A stretch of 64,000 nt of DNA, taken from the NCBI RefSeq assembly GCF_042677945.1, contig NZ_JBHUDN010000019.1; one strand, given 5' to 3'. The notes beneath the pieces were generated by a model, which had not been told where the DNA came from, did no database searches, and saw only the letters and a list, made by a program, of their open reading frames with translations. Each line of letters opens with the position of its first letter. Position 1 is the stretch's first letter. Shown here one piece after another: positions 17,337-25,867 of the stretch. The position numbers were made by a program, and so were the translations under genes. The stretch comes from Haloplanus litoreus (lineage in GTDB: Archaea; Halobacteriota; Halobacteria; Halobacteriales; Haloferacaceae).

Positions 17337-18965
17337 ATGAGGCGGATTACGGTCCTGGCGGTCGTCGGCCTACTGCTGGTCGCACCGGTCGTCCCCGCAG
17401 TCGCGTCGAGCGTCGTCACGGGGAACCCGGAGTTGAGTTACAGCGTCGCCGACGATACGTTCACGGCGAACGAAGAGACCAGACTCACGGTCGTCGCCAC
17501 CAACGACGGGAACATCGAAGACGGGGGCGTCGGTCGGTTCGAAGAGCAAGTGCAGACGGCTCGGAGCGTCCGGATGGACGTACTCGAAGGGCGGATCGAC
17601 GCGCCCATCGACGTGAAAACGGGGACGGTGACGACCGGCAGCATCGGGCCGGGCGGCGCCGCCGAGTTCGGGTTCAGTCTGGAGATCGGCGACGCCGACC
17701 CCGGTACGTACACCGTGCCGGTCGAGGTGAGCTACCGCCACGCACGGGCAGTCATCTACGAAGGGCCCAGTTCGGCGCCGACGGAAACCGAGTACGTCTG
17801 GCTCGACAAGGAGCGGACGGTCGAACTGACGATCACGATCGAGGAGCGATCCGAGTTCGACATCGTCTCCGAGGGGACGAACGAGCTGTTCGCCGGCGAC
17901 ACGGGATCGCTCGCCTTCACGATCAAAAACTCCGGCACGCAGACGGCACGGAACGCGACGGTGCGGTTGACGTCACGGGCGTCCGGACTCTACTTCGGCA
18001 GTCCCGCCACTCCGGAACGGGAGAACGGCGTGTTCGTCGAGTCGCTCGAACCGAACGAGACCCGCCGGGTGTCGGTACAGGTCGGGGCGACCGACGACCT
18101 CTCTCCGGGTACCTACCCGGTCGACACCGTGGTCTCCTATCGGGACACGAACGACATCGGAAAGCAGTCGGACACGCTGACGACGGGGGTGCAGGTCCGG
18201 CCGGAACGCAGTTTCGCCATCGAGAACGTGGAGACCGAAAACTTCCGCGTCGACGAGTCCGAAGCGCGGCTTACGGGGCAGGTGACCAACACGGGCACCG
18301 GCGTCGCCCGGAACGTGGTCGTGCGGATGGACGATCAGGGACCGGTGATGCCGACGAACGGCGAGTCGGCGGTCGGCACGCTCGAACCGGGCGAGTCGGC
18401 CGACGTGAGCTTCACCGCGGCCATCGCCGGTGACGCCGAACCCGGCACGAACTCCTTCCCGTTCGAGGTGGAGTACGAGAACGCCGACGGCGACCTGCGG
18501 ACGGCATCGAACCCGATCCGGAAGACGGTAGCCGTCGAACCGGAGCGCGACAGGTTCCAGGTGTCGAACGTCTCGACGTCGGTGACGCCCGGCGGGACGG
18601 CACAGCTCAGCGCCGAGGTGACCTACGTCGGCGACAGTCCCATCTCGGCCGTCGACGCCCGCCTGTTCACGAGCGATCCGCTCTCCACCTCCGACGACGG
18701 GGCCTTCCTGGGGCGGATGGACCCCGGTGAGACGAGGACCGCCACCTTCCGGGTCAGCGCGACGAGCGATGCGCTTCCCAAGGAGTACGGTGCCTCGGTC
18801 GAGGTTCGATACGACGAAGCGGACGGCGACACGGAGTTCACCGACGGCATGGCAATCGGCGTCGGCGTCGAGGAGTCCGCCGGTGGACCGCCGGTCCTCC
18901 CCATCGTGGGCGCCCTGGTCTTGCTCGTCGTGATCGGTGGCGGCATCTGGTACCGACGACGATGA
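17337..18965 (+). CDS. COG1361-type S-layer-like protein, C-terminally membrane-anchored
   Basis: A 542-residue secreted protein: signal peptide (ITVLAVVGLLLVAPVVPAVAS), then at least three or four CARDB/NEW3-like Ig modules with LEPGES or LEPNET turns. It ends in a transmembrane helix (VLPIVGALVLLVVIGGGIWY) and a short RRR tail. Such COG1361 proteins are commonly found next to RND/MMPL exporters in archaea, as here, and may form the extracytoplasmic partner. An AT-rich 120-bp upstream segment holds the likely promoter (cgttatc about 30 nt before the ATG). Confidence 0.82.
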   Translation: MRRITVLAVVGLLLVAPVVPAVASSVVTGNPELSYSVADDTFTANEETRLTVVATNDGNIEDGGVGRFEEQVQTARSVRMDVLEGRIDAPIDVKTGTVTTGSIGPGGAAEFGFSLEIGDADPGTYTVPVEVSYRHARAVIYEGPSSAPTETEYVWLDKERTVELTITIEERSEFDIVSEGTNELFAGDTGSLAFTIKNSGTQTARNATVRLTSRASGLYFGSPATPERENGVFVESLEPNETRRVSVQVGATDDLSPGTYPVDTVVSYRDTNDIGKQSDTLTTGVQVRPERSFAIENVETENFRVDESEARLTGQVTNTGTGVARNVVVRMDDQGPVMPTNGESAVGTLEPGESADVSFTAAIAGDAEPGTNSFPFEVEYENADGDLRTASNPIRKTVAVEPERDRFQVSNVSTSVTPGGTAQLSAEVTYVGDSPISAVDARLFTSDPLSTSDDGAFLGRMDPGETRTATFRVSATSDALPKEYGASVEVRYDEADGDTEFTDGMAIGVGVEESAGGPPVLPIVGALVLLVVIGGGIWYRRR

Positions 18966-19021
18966 TCGATCCGTCGACGGTCGCGGGCGTGAGCCACCGT
19001 CGACACCCGGGGGTGGACTGA
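18962..19021 (+). other. Micro-ORF between the COG1361 and RND genes
   Basis: ATG at 18962 overlaps the upstream TGA (ATGA). It reads MIDPSTVAGVSHRRHPGVD and stops one base before the TTG start of the RND gene. It could couple translation of the two genes, or be chance. Confidence 0.3.
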
Positions 19022-19022
19022 G

Positions 19023-21398
19023 TTGCACGCGCTCCGCTCGCTGTTCCGCACGGTGGGCCACGAGATTCAGGCTCACCCCGTCGCCACGCTGTTGGTCGCG
19101 GCGGTACTCCTCTTCGCCGCGTTCGGGGGCGCCGCACAGATCACGAGCGTCACGGGAGATCAGGCGTTCACCGGCGAGAACCCGACCCTGGAGACGTTCA
19201 ACGAGGCGTTCGACCGTGGGTCGATCTCCGTGTTACTCCGGGGCGAGACGACGGACCCGGCGACGGTCAGAGCCATCGACAGGTTCGACGAACGGATGTC
19301 CACGGTCGAGAACGTCGCCTACGTCTCCAGCCCGGCCGACCGCGTCCGGGCCGAGTACGGGCGGATCCCCGACTCACAGGCGAAGATCGAACGCGTCGTG
19401 GGCTCTCCCGACGTGGTGTTCGTGCGGGTGGTCTTCGACACCGGCCTCACCCAACCGGAGGAGCGACCGATCTACACGGAGGCGCTGAACGCCGAGGAGT
19501 GGGCCCGCTTCCCCGCCGGAGTCGACGTGATCGTCACGGGATCGGCGGCCTTCTCCGCCCAGCTGTCGGAACTCATCAGCCAGAGCACCAACCAGTTGCT
19601 CGGGCTGGCGGTGGGGCTCATGATCGTCGCGCTCTTTTTCCTCTTCCGGGGGGTGCGACTCCGACTCCTGCCCATCGTCGCGGTGTTCACCGGCGTGCTC
19701 TACACGTTCGGCGCCATCGGCTACGCGGGGATCCCCAACTCCACCCTCACGAGTTCCGTCTTCCCCATCCTGATCGGGCTGGGTATCGACTACTCCGTGC
19801 AGTTTCACGAGCGCTACGAGGAGGAGTTGGAGTCGGCGCCGCCACGAGAGGCGCTCCCGCGGGCGCTGGCCGGCATCGGCCCGCCCGTGTTCATCGCGAT
19901 GCTCGCCGCCGCGTTCGGCTTCGGCGCGACGTGGATTTCGACCCGCGGAACGCCCGCCTTCGTCTGGTTCGCCCAGACGTCGATGTTCGGCGTGCTGCTC
20001 ACGTTCCTCGCGGGACTGCTGGTCCTGCTCCCGGTGTTGACGCTGTACGCACGGTTCCGGCGGCGTGGCCTGGGCGAACTCGGTCTCCGTGAGCTCACGG
20101 ACGGCGGGGCCGACCGGGAGGCCACACTGAGCAGCGGCGTCGGCCCGGAAACGGCCCCGGACGACGGGGCCGACTCGGCGGAGACACCGGCAGTTGCCCC
20201 CGACGCCAGCGGCACGGACCCGACCGACTCCGAACGGGTCGGCACCGTCGGGCGGACGCTCGGCCGGACGTCGCGAACGCTCGCGGCCAACCCGGGGGTC
20301 GTGTTGCTCGTCGCCCTGCTGTTGATGGGGGCGGGGTTCCAGGCCGGACAGGGGCTGGAGACGCTGGCGGACACCGAGGAGTTCGTCCCGCAGGATCTGC
20401 CGGCGTACGTGGACCTCCAGCAGTTCCGCGCCCAGACGGGCGGCGGCTCGGCCGTCCAGTACGACGTGGTCGTCACGGGGAGCGAACTCACCCACCCGGC
20501 GGTGTTGGAGTGGATGCAACGGTTCGAACGAGTCGCCGTGGGTGCGCCGCTGATCCAGGGGGTCGACTCCCCGGCGACGCTCGTGGCGGAACACAACGGC
20601 GGCGAGATCCCCGAGACGCAGGCCGGCGTCGAGCGCGTCCTGTCGGCGGTTCCCGAACGGGAACGCACCCGCTACTACAACGACGGCTACGCCCACATCA
20701 CGGTCATCGGCGCACAGGACATGGAGACGGGCGAGACGCTGTCGTTCATCTCGAACGTGAAGGAGACGCTACGGTTCAGCAACCCGCCGCCGGGCGTCGA
20801 TCCGACGCTCACCGGGACGGCGGCCATCACGCCGCCGTCGGTCGTCGATCAGATCGAGAGCCGGAACGTGACGACGGGACTCGGCGTCCTGTTCGTCTTC
20901 GGCCTGCTACTGGCGTACTACCGGAATCTCGTGAAGGCGGTGGCGCCGCTGGTGCCGATGGTGTTCGTCATCGGGTGGCAGAACCTCTACATGGCGGCGC
21001 TGTCGATTCCGGTTTCGCCCCTCGGTGCCTCGCTCGGCGCCATGACCGTCGGCATCGGCGCCGAGTACACCATCATCGTGATGGAGCGGTACTACGAGGA
21101 GAAAGCCCGGGCGGGAACGAGCAAACTCGACGCGGTGGAGACGGCAGCCACCCGCGTCGGGAAGGCCATCTCCGTCTCCGGAATGACCACCGTGTTCGGG
21201 TTCTCGGCGCTGACGCTCTCGCCGTTCCCGATCCTCGGGGACTTCGGCTACCTGACCGTCGGGGTCATCTTCCTGACGCTGGTGGCCGCGCTGGCGACGC
21301 TCCCGCCGACGCTGATCGTCCTCGACGGGGTGGCAGAGCGCCTCGGACCGCTGTTCGGTGACCGTGACGGCGACGCCACGGTACAGGGGAACGCCTAA
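19023..21398 (+). CDS. RND superfamily exporter (MMPL/HAE3 type)
   Basis: A 791-residue protein with the duplicated RND layout: TM1 near 18-38, a large extracytoplasmic loop (about 40-190), then five TM helices (about 195-350). A cytoplasmic Asp/Thr-rich linker (about 355-410) precedes the second repeat (TM near 425, loop, TM 615-780). LIGLGIDYSVQFHERYEEE and MTVGIGAEYTIIVMERYYEE are the paired TM4/TM10-type motifs carrying the proton-relay Asp and Glu. It is predicted to move lipid or hydrophobic cargo, with the neighbouring COG1361 protein as partner. The start codon is TTG. Confidence 0.88.
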   Translation: MHALRSLFRTVGHEIQAHPVATLLVAAVLLFAAFGGAAQITSVTGDQAFTGENPTLETFNEAFDRGSISVLLRGETTDPATVRAIDRFDERMSTVENVAYVSSPADRVRAEYGRIPDSQAKIERVVGSPDVVFVRVVFDTGLTQPEERPIYTEALNAEEWARFPAGVDVIVTGSAAFSAQLSELISQSTNQLLGLAVGLMIVALFFLFRGVRLRLLPIVAVFTGVLYTFGAIGYAGIPNSTLTSSVFPILIGLGIDYSVQFHERYEEELESAPPREALPRALAGIGPPVFIAMLAAAFGFGATWISTRGTPAFVWFAQTSMFGVLLTFLAGLLVLLPVLTLYARFRRRGLGELGLRELTDGGADREATLSSGVGPETAPDDGADSAETPAVAPDASGTDPTDSERVGTVGRTLGRTSRTLAANPGVVLLVALLLMGAGFQAGQGLETLADTEEFVPQDLPAYVDLQQFRAQTGGGSAVQYDVVVTGSELTHPAVLEWMQRFERVAVGAPLIQGVDSPATLVAEHNGGEIPETQAGVERVLSAVPERERTRYYNDGYAHITVIGAQDMETGETLSFISNVKETLRFSNPPPGVDPTLTGTAAITPPSVVDQIESRNVTTGLGVLFVFGLLLAYYRNLVKAVAPLVPMVFVIGWQNLYMAALSIPVSPLGASLGAMTVGIGAEYTIIVMERYYEEKARAGTSKLDAVETAATRVGKAISVSGMTTVFGFSALTLSPFPILGDFGYLTVGVIFLTLVAALATLPPTLIVLDGVAERLGPLFGDRDGDATVQGNA

Positions 21399-21423
21399 CT
21401 TACCCCACGTCGAAGCGGTGAAC

Positions 21424-22335
21424 ATGCCCACTGCACCCGCAGATTCGGAGTACGGCACCACACTCGTCCCGACGGTAACGCCCTTCTCGAACGGATCGGT
21501 CGACGCCGAGGCGGTAGCCGACCTGTCCGAGTTCGTCCTGGAGAACGGCGCCGACGGCCTCATTCCCTGTGGGACGACCGGCGAGTTCGCCAGCCTCACC
21601 CTCGACGAGTACGAGACGGTCGTATCCACGAGCGTCGAGGCGGCCGACGGCGCGCCCGTCCTCCCGGGAGCCGGCCATTCGAGCGTCGCCGGCACGCTGG
21701 AACGCATCGGCGTGGCGGCCGACTGCGGTGCCGACGCCGTGCTGATCGTCCTGCCGTACTTCCACGGCGCGAACGACCCCGCCGGCAACGAGCGGTTCCT
21801 CCGTGCGGTCCTCGACGAGACCGAACTGCCGATCGTTCTCTACAACATCCCCTCCTGTGTCGGGCAGTCCATCGACGCCGACCTCGTGGAGGCCGTCGCC
21901 GACCACCCGAACCTCGCAGGGATGAAGGACACGAGTGGCGACCTGACGCACCTGCTCGAGATCATCCGACGGACGGGCGACGACTTCCACCTGTTCCAGG
22001 GGTGGGACAGCCAGCTCGTCCCGGCCGTTTCGATGGGCGCCACCGGCGGAATCAACGCGGTGTCGAACTACTTCCCCGGCATGATGGCGGAGGCGATCGA
22101 CGCTGCGGCCGCGAACGATATCGGTCGCGCACGCGACCTCCAGTTGAACCACATCGCACCCCTGTTCAACACCTCGCTCGAGTACGGGTTCGCGCCGACG
22201 ACGAAGGCGGCGCTGGTCGAACGCGGCGTCATCGACGACGACTCGGTGCGGCCGCCGCTGGTCGAACTCGACGACGACCAGGTGGCGACGGTTCGTGACG
22301 TACTCGGGGAAACCCTCGGCGTCGAAGCCGAATAG
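21424..22335 (+). CDS. DapA-superfamily class I aldolase (KDG aldolase / DHDPS-like)
   Basis: A 303-residue (beta/alpha)8 Schiff-base aldolase. Motifs: PCGTTGEFASL (near 47), the Tyr in LYNIPSCVGQ and the Schiff-base lysine K168 in GMKDTSGD. The C-terminal RPPLVELDDDQ resembles 2-keto-3-deoxygluconate aldolases more than lysine-pathway DapA, so a 2-keto-3-deoxy-sugar acid aldolase is the better guess. The start MPTAPADSEYG avoids a long overlap with the RND gene; TSS signals are unclear. Confidence 0.8.
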   Translation: MPTAPADSEYGTTLVPTVTPFSNGSVDAEAVADLSEFVLENGADGLIPCGTTGEFASLTLDEYETVVSTSVEAADGAPVLPGAGHSSVAGTLERIGVAADCGADAVLIVLPYFHGANDPAGNERFLRAVLDETELPIVLYNIPSCVGQSIDADLVEAVADHPNLAGMKDTSGDLTHLLEIIRRTGDDFHLFQGWDSQLVPAVSMGATGGINAVSNYFPGMMAEAIDAAAANDIGRARDLQLNHIAPLFNTSLEYGFAPTTKAALVERGVIDDDSVRPPLVELDDDQVATVRDVLGETLGVEAE

Positions 22336-22374
22336 AGCCGCGAGGCTTATCCTTCGTGCCGTCGAACGGGAATC

Positions 22375-23145
22375 GTGAGTCAGACGACGATTCGGATCGA
22401 TCCGCACGTCCACTCCGAGGCCTCCTACGACGGCCACGACCCCGTCGAGTTACTACTGGAACAGGCGGCCGAAATCGGTCTGGACGGCATCGTCGTCACC
22501 GATCACGACGTGATCCACGAGTCGCTTCGAGCGGCCGAACTCGCCCCCGAGTACGGCTTGCTCGGCATTCCCGGTGTGGAAGTGTCGACGGAGGTCGGCC
22601 ACCTGCTGGCCATCGGCGTCACCGAGATGCCGCCCCGGCGCGCCCCCCTCGACGAAACCGTCGCGTGGGTGCGCGACCACGGCGGCGTCGCCGTCGTACC
22701 GCACCCGTTCCAGCGCTCCCGTCACGGCGTGCCGCGACGACACCTCGTCGACTGCGACGCCATCGAGGTGTTCAACTCGTGGCTGTTCACCGGCTTTCGC
22801 AACCGGCGGGCGCGCCGGTTCGCCGCGGAACACGGCTACCCCGCGCTGGCCGCCAGCGACGCCCACTCCGTGCCGCACGTCGGCCGGGCGTACACGGAGC
22901 TCGCTATGTCGGGCGTCGACCGGGCCGCCCTCGACGGCGAGGCAGTGCTTGACACCCTTCGGAGCGGCGAGATGCGGATGCGCGGGCGGCGCCAGCCCAT
23001 CCCCGCGTCGGCACGACACTACGCCATCGGGTCGGCGCGCAAGAGCGGTTACTACGCGAAGGCCGGCGCCCTGAAAGGTCGTGCAGCGGCCAGGGCCGGC
23101 GTCGTCCGCGGCGCCCAGTTGCTCGCCGATCTGTCCCTTCGCTGA
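22375..23145 (+). CDS. PHP-domain metal-dependent phosphoesterase
   Basis: A 256-residue PHP hydrolase. Metal-binding motifs occur in order: DPHVHSEASYDG (near 9-20), TDHD (near 42), GVEVSTEVGHLLAIG, HPFQRSRHG and ASDAHSVPHVG (near 161). A basic C-terminal tail (about 200-256) contains KSGYYAKAGALKGRAAARAG, which may be membrane-associated. The start codon is GTG. Related stand-alone PHP proteins hydrolyse 3',5'-bisnucleotides or short oligonucleotides; the substrate here is unknown. Confidence 0.85.
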   Translation: MSQTTIRIDPHVHSEASYDGHDPVELLLEQAAEIGLDGIVVTDHDVIHESLRAAELAPEYGLLGIPGVEVSTEVGHLLAIGVTEMPPRRAPLDETVAWVRDHGGVAVVPHPFQRSRHGVPRRHLVDCDAIEVFNSWLFTGFRNRRARRFAAEHGYPALAASDAHSVPHVGRAYTELAMSGVDRAALDGEAVLDTLRSGEMRMRGRRQPIPASARHYAIGSARKSGYYAKAGALKGRAAARAGVVRGAQLLADLSLR

Positions 23146-23188
23146 CCCCCGACCGACGTTTTTTGTAGTGGTGTGCCAACACGTACTC

Positions 23189-24187
23189 ATGGCGAGCAGA
23201 ATCCGAGCCCTCCTGTCACGAATCGCACGCTCGTACGTGCTGTTCGTCGTGGTGGGCGTAGTCGTGGGACTCGCACTGGCCCCCGTGGCGTGGAACGCCA
23301 CGTCCTCCGAGGGGACGGTGGCGGTCGTCCCCCTCTCGGGTACCATCGACGGCTCCACTTCCGCGGGCGTCTCGTCGATGCTCCAGCAAGCCCGGAACGA
23401 CCCGGACGTGAAGGCAGTCGTGTTGGTGGCGAACAGCGGGGGTGGTGGTGCCGCCGCCAGCGAGGAGCTGTACCTCCAGACCAAACGGACGGCCGCGGAG
23501 ATGCCACTCGTGACCAGCGTCGACGCCTCGGCGGCCTCGGGCGCCTACTACACCATCGCGCCGAGCGACCGCATCTACACCAAGCCGGCGTCGACCGTCG
23601 GGAGCGTCGGGGTGTTGGCGACGGCCCCTCAGGAACTCGAGCCGACGACCCTCGTCGCGACGACGGGGCCGAACAAGTTGACCGGCGGCGACGCCCGTGA
23701 GTTCAACTACATCCTCGAGTCGCTGGGTAACGCCTTCATCGGCGCCGTGTTCGAGCAACGGGGCGACCGACTGGATCTCTCGCGGACGGAACTCGAACAG
23801 GCACGCATCTACAGCGGGACGCAGGCGGTCCGGAACGGAATGGCCGACGCCATCGGCGGTCGGCAGGCCGCAGTCGAACACGCCGCCGACGAGGCGGGGC
23901 TGGACCGCTACGACGTGCGGGTGATGCGCCCGGACGGGACCGCGCGCTTCCTCTCGCGGTCGAACTACGTCGCGTCGACGGCACCGGACAAGGAGATGGT
24001 CTCGGCGCAGTATCTCTACGGGGAGGACCCGTCCGGCCCAGTCTTCCTGATGGTACCGGCGACGTATCTCGACCCGTCGAACGACGATAGCCGGGAGCGA
24101 CGCACCGACAACCGAACTGCGTCCGACGAAGGAGCGGTGCCCCCGACGGTGGCCGCGGACGTGGGAGGGACCCATGTGGTTGCGTGA
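23189..24187 (+). CDS. sppA: Signal peptide peptidase SppA-like serine protease
   Basis: A 332-residue membrane-anchored S49-family protease. An N-terminal TM helix (VLFVVVGVVVGLALAPVAW) is followed by the extracytoplasmic protease domain. The catalytic Ser is expected at S117 in DASAASGAYY, followed by ASTVGSVGVLAT. The C-terminal tail is Asp/Arg/Thr-rich. A T-rich TATA-like stretch (around 23158) lies about 28 nt before the ATG. It overlaps the next gene by 14 nt, which suggests a two-gene membrane proteolysis unit. Confidence 0.88.
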   Translation: MASRIRALLSRIARSYVLFVVVGVVVGLALAPVAWNATSSEGTVAVVPLSGTIDGSTSAGVSSMLQQARNDPDVKAVVLVANSGGGGAAASEELYLQTKRTAAEMPLVTSVDASAASGAYYTIAPSDRIYTKPASTVGSVGVLATAPQELEPTTLVATTGPNKLTGGDAREFNYILESLGNAFIGAVFEQRGDRLDLSRTELEQARIYSGTQAVRNGMADAIGGRQAAVEHAADEAGLDRYDVRVMRPDGTARFLSRSNYVASTAPDKEMVSAQYLYGEDPSGPVFLMVPATYLDPSNDDSRERRTDNRTASDEGAVPPTVAADVGGTHVVA

Positions 24188-25214
24188 GGTGGGCAAGCGG
24201 GTCGCGGTGCTCGTCCTGACCGTCGTCGTCGTCGTCGCCATCGCGGGCGCCGGCCCGGCGGTACTCACATCGGACGAGGAGCGGACGACGCTCCAGAACC
24301 CCGAGTACGAACCCGACTCGGTCGCCCCCGATCAGCTCGCCGCGACCGGGACGGTCGACCCCGCTTCCGTTCCCGGCGCCACCACGAACGGGACGGTACT
24401 CATCGACCGCGGGCACGCCAACCGCATCACCCGCGCGGACATCGAACCGCTGGTCGATGCGCTGGTCCGCCAGGGATTCAACGTCGAGTTCTACACGAGC
24501 GGTGACCTCGCCGCCCAGCTCGAGGGCGCCGATACGTTCCTCGTGGTCGATCCCGGCACCGAGTATCTCCCCGGAGACGTGGACGACGTCCGGCAGTTCA
24601 CGGGCAACGGCGGCCACCTGGTGATGGTCGGCGAACCGGACCGCACCGCGATCAGCAGTGGCCTCTTCGGATCCACCATCCAGAACCAGGAGAGTCGCCT
24701 CACGACGCTCGCCGCCAGTTACGGGATGAGCGTCGACACCCAGTACCTCTACAACCAGGAGCACGCCGACGGAACCTTCAAGCACATCGTCGCGCGGCCA
24801 ACGGGAGAGGGAACCCTCGACGACGTCGAACGGACGACGATGTACACCGCAGCGGCGGTCACCACGAGACGGGGGACGGTCCTCCTGCGGAGTGCACCGA
24901 ACACCCACAAATCCGGGAGTGACGAGGTGACCGGCGAGTATCCGGTCGCGGTGCGCACGGAGAACACGGTGTTGCTCGGCGACAAGACGTTCCTGCGCGG
25001 GGACCGGTACAACGTCGCCGACAACGAGGAGTTCATCGCCTACCTCGTGGAGTTCATGATTCAGGGGGACAACCGGTCGCCGATCAACGGCGACGAGGAC
25101 GGGCCGGAGGGCGAGGACGGACCCACACCGTCCACGCCGACGCCGACGGCCACACCGACGCCGACGGCCACGCCGACGCCAACCCCGACACCCGAACCCG
25201 GCGTCGACGACTGA
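24174..25214 (+). CDS. Membrane-anchored DUF4350-like protein coupled to SppA
   Basis: A 346-residue protein: N-terminal TM helix (VAVLVLTVVVVVAIAGAGPAV), then an extracytoplasmic alpha/beta domain (LIDRGHANRITRADIEPLV, FLVVDPGTEYLPGDVDDVRQF, GGHLVMVGEP). That domain resembles the GATase1-like DUF4350 fold. It ends in a TPTATPTPTATP-type Thr/Pro tail, probably O-glycosylated or spanning the S-layer. It overlaps sppA by 14 nt, so it may be a substrate-recruiting or regulatory partner. No catalytic triad is obvious. Confidence 0.72.
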   Translation: MWLREVGKRVAVLVLTVVVVVAIAGAGPAVLTSDEERTTLQNPEYEPDSVAPDQLAATGTVDPASVPGATTNGTVLIDRGHANRITRADIEPLVDALVRQGFNVEFYTSGDLAAQLEGADTFLVVDPGTEYLPGDVDDVRQFTGNGGHLVMVGEPDRTAISSGLFGSTIQNQESRLTTLAASYGMSVDTQYLYNQEHADGTFKHIVARPTGEGTLDDVERTTMYTAAAVTTRRGTVLLRSAPNTHKSGSDEVTGEYPVAVRTENTVLLGDKTFLRGDRYNVADNEEFIAYLVEFMIQGDNRSPINGDEDGPEGEDGPTPSTPTPTATPTPTATPTPTPTPEPGVDD

Positions 25215-25261
25215 TCGCCCGCGGTCAGCAACGTTATGCCGCCGGACCGCGAGGAACCGGT

Positions 25262-25807
25262 ATGAGCAATCCGACGGCGACGCTGCACACGACACACGGC
25301 GACATCACGGTCGAACTGTTCGCGGATCGAGCGCCGAAGACGGTGGAGAACTTCATCGGTCTGGCCGAAGGGACCGACGACTGGGACAGCCCCGTCGAGG
25401 CCGGTACCGGCGCGTGGGAGGACCCCGAGAGCGGCGAGAAGCGGACCGATCCGCTCTACACGGACGTCCCCTTCCACCGGATCATCTCCGACTTCATGCT
25501 CCAGTGTGGCGACCCGACCGGCACCGGTCGCGGCGGTCCGGGCTACACCTTCGACGACGAGTTCCACGACGAACTCCGCCACGACGGCGCGGGTGTCCTC
25601 TCGATGGCCAATCGCGGCCCGAACACCAACGGGTCGCAGTTCTTCATCACGCTCGACGCACAGCCCCACCTCGACGGCGATCACGCCGTCTTCGGCGAAG
25701 TCGTCGACGGGATGGACGTGGTCGAGGAGATCGGGTCGGTCCGGACGGGACCGAACGATCAGCCCGCCGAAGACGTGACCCTGAAGTCCGTGGATGTGGA
25801 TCGCTGA
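25262..25807 (+). CDS. Cyclophilin-type peptidyl-prolyl cis-trans isomerase
   Basis: A 181-residue cyclophilin for proline isomerisation in protein folding, with no signal peptide, so cytosolic. The active-site Arg is in VPFHRIISDFMLQCGDPTG and the core motif NTNGSQFFITL follows near 121-131. A 30-residue insertion (WDSPVEAGTGAWEDPESGEK) in the first third is common in haloarchaeal members. Confidence 0.95.
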   Translation: MSNPTATLHTTHGDITVELFADRAPKTVENFIGLAEGTDDWDSPVEAGTGAWEDPESGEKRTDPLYTDVPFHRIISDFMLQCGDPTGTGRGGPGYTFDDEFHDELRHDGAGVLSMANRGPNTNGSQFFITLDAQPHLDGDHAVFGEVVDGMDVVEEIGSVRTGPNDQPAEDVTLKSVDVDR

Positions 25808-25867
25808 GCCGACGGAGACGACGCTGGCACGCCAAGCGTCGGGACCGACCGTACCGGGGGACACACG

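Noticed and set aside
25120..25200. Short tandem repeats of accgacgcc-type units
   Set aside because: They code an in-frame Thr/Pro tail of the DUF4350-like protein, so this is protein low complexity and not a separate element.
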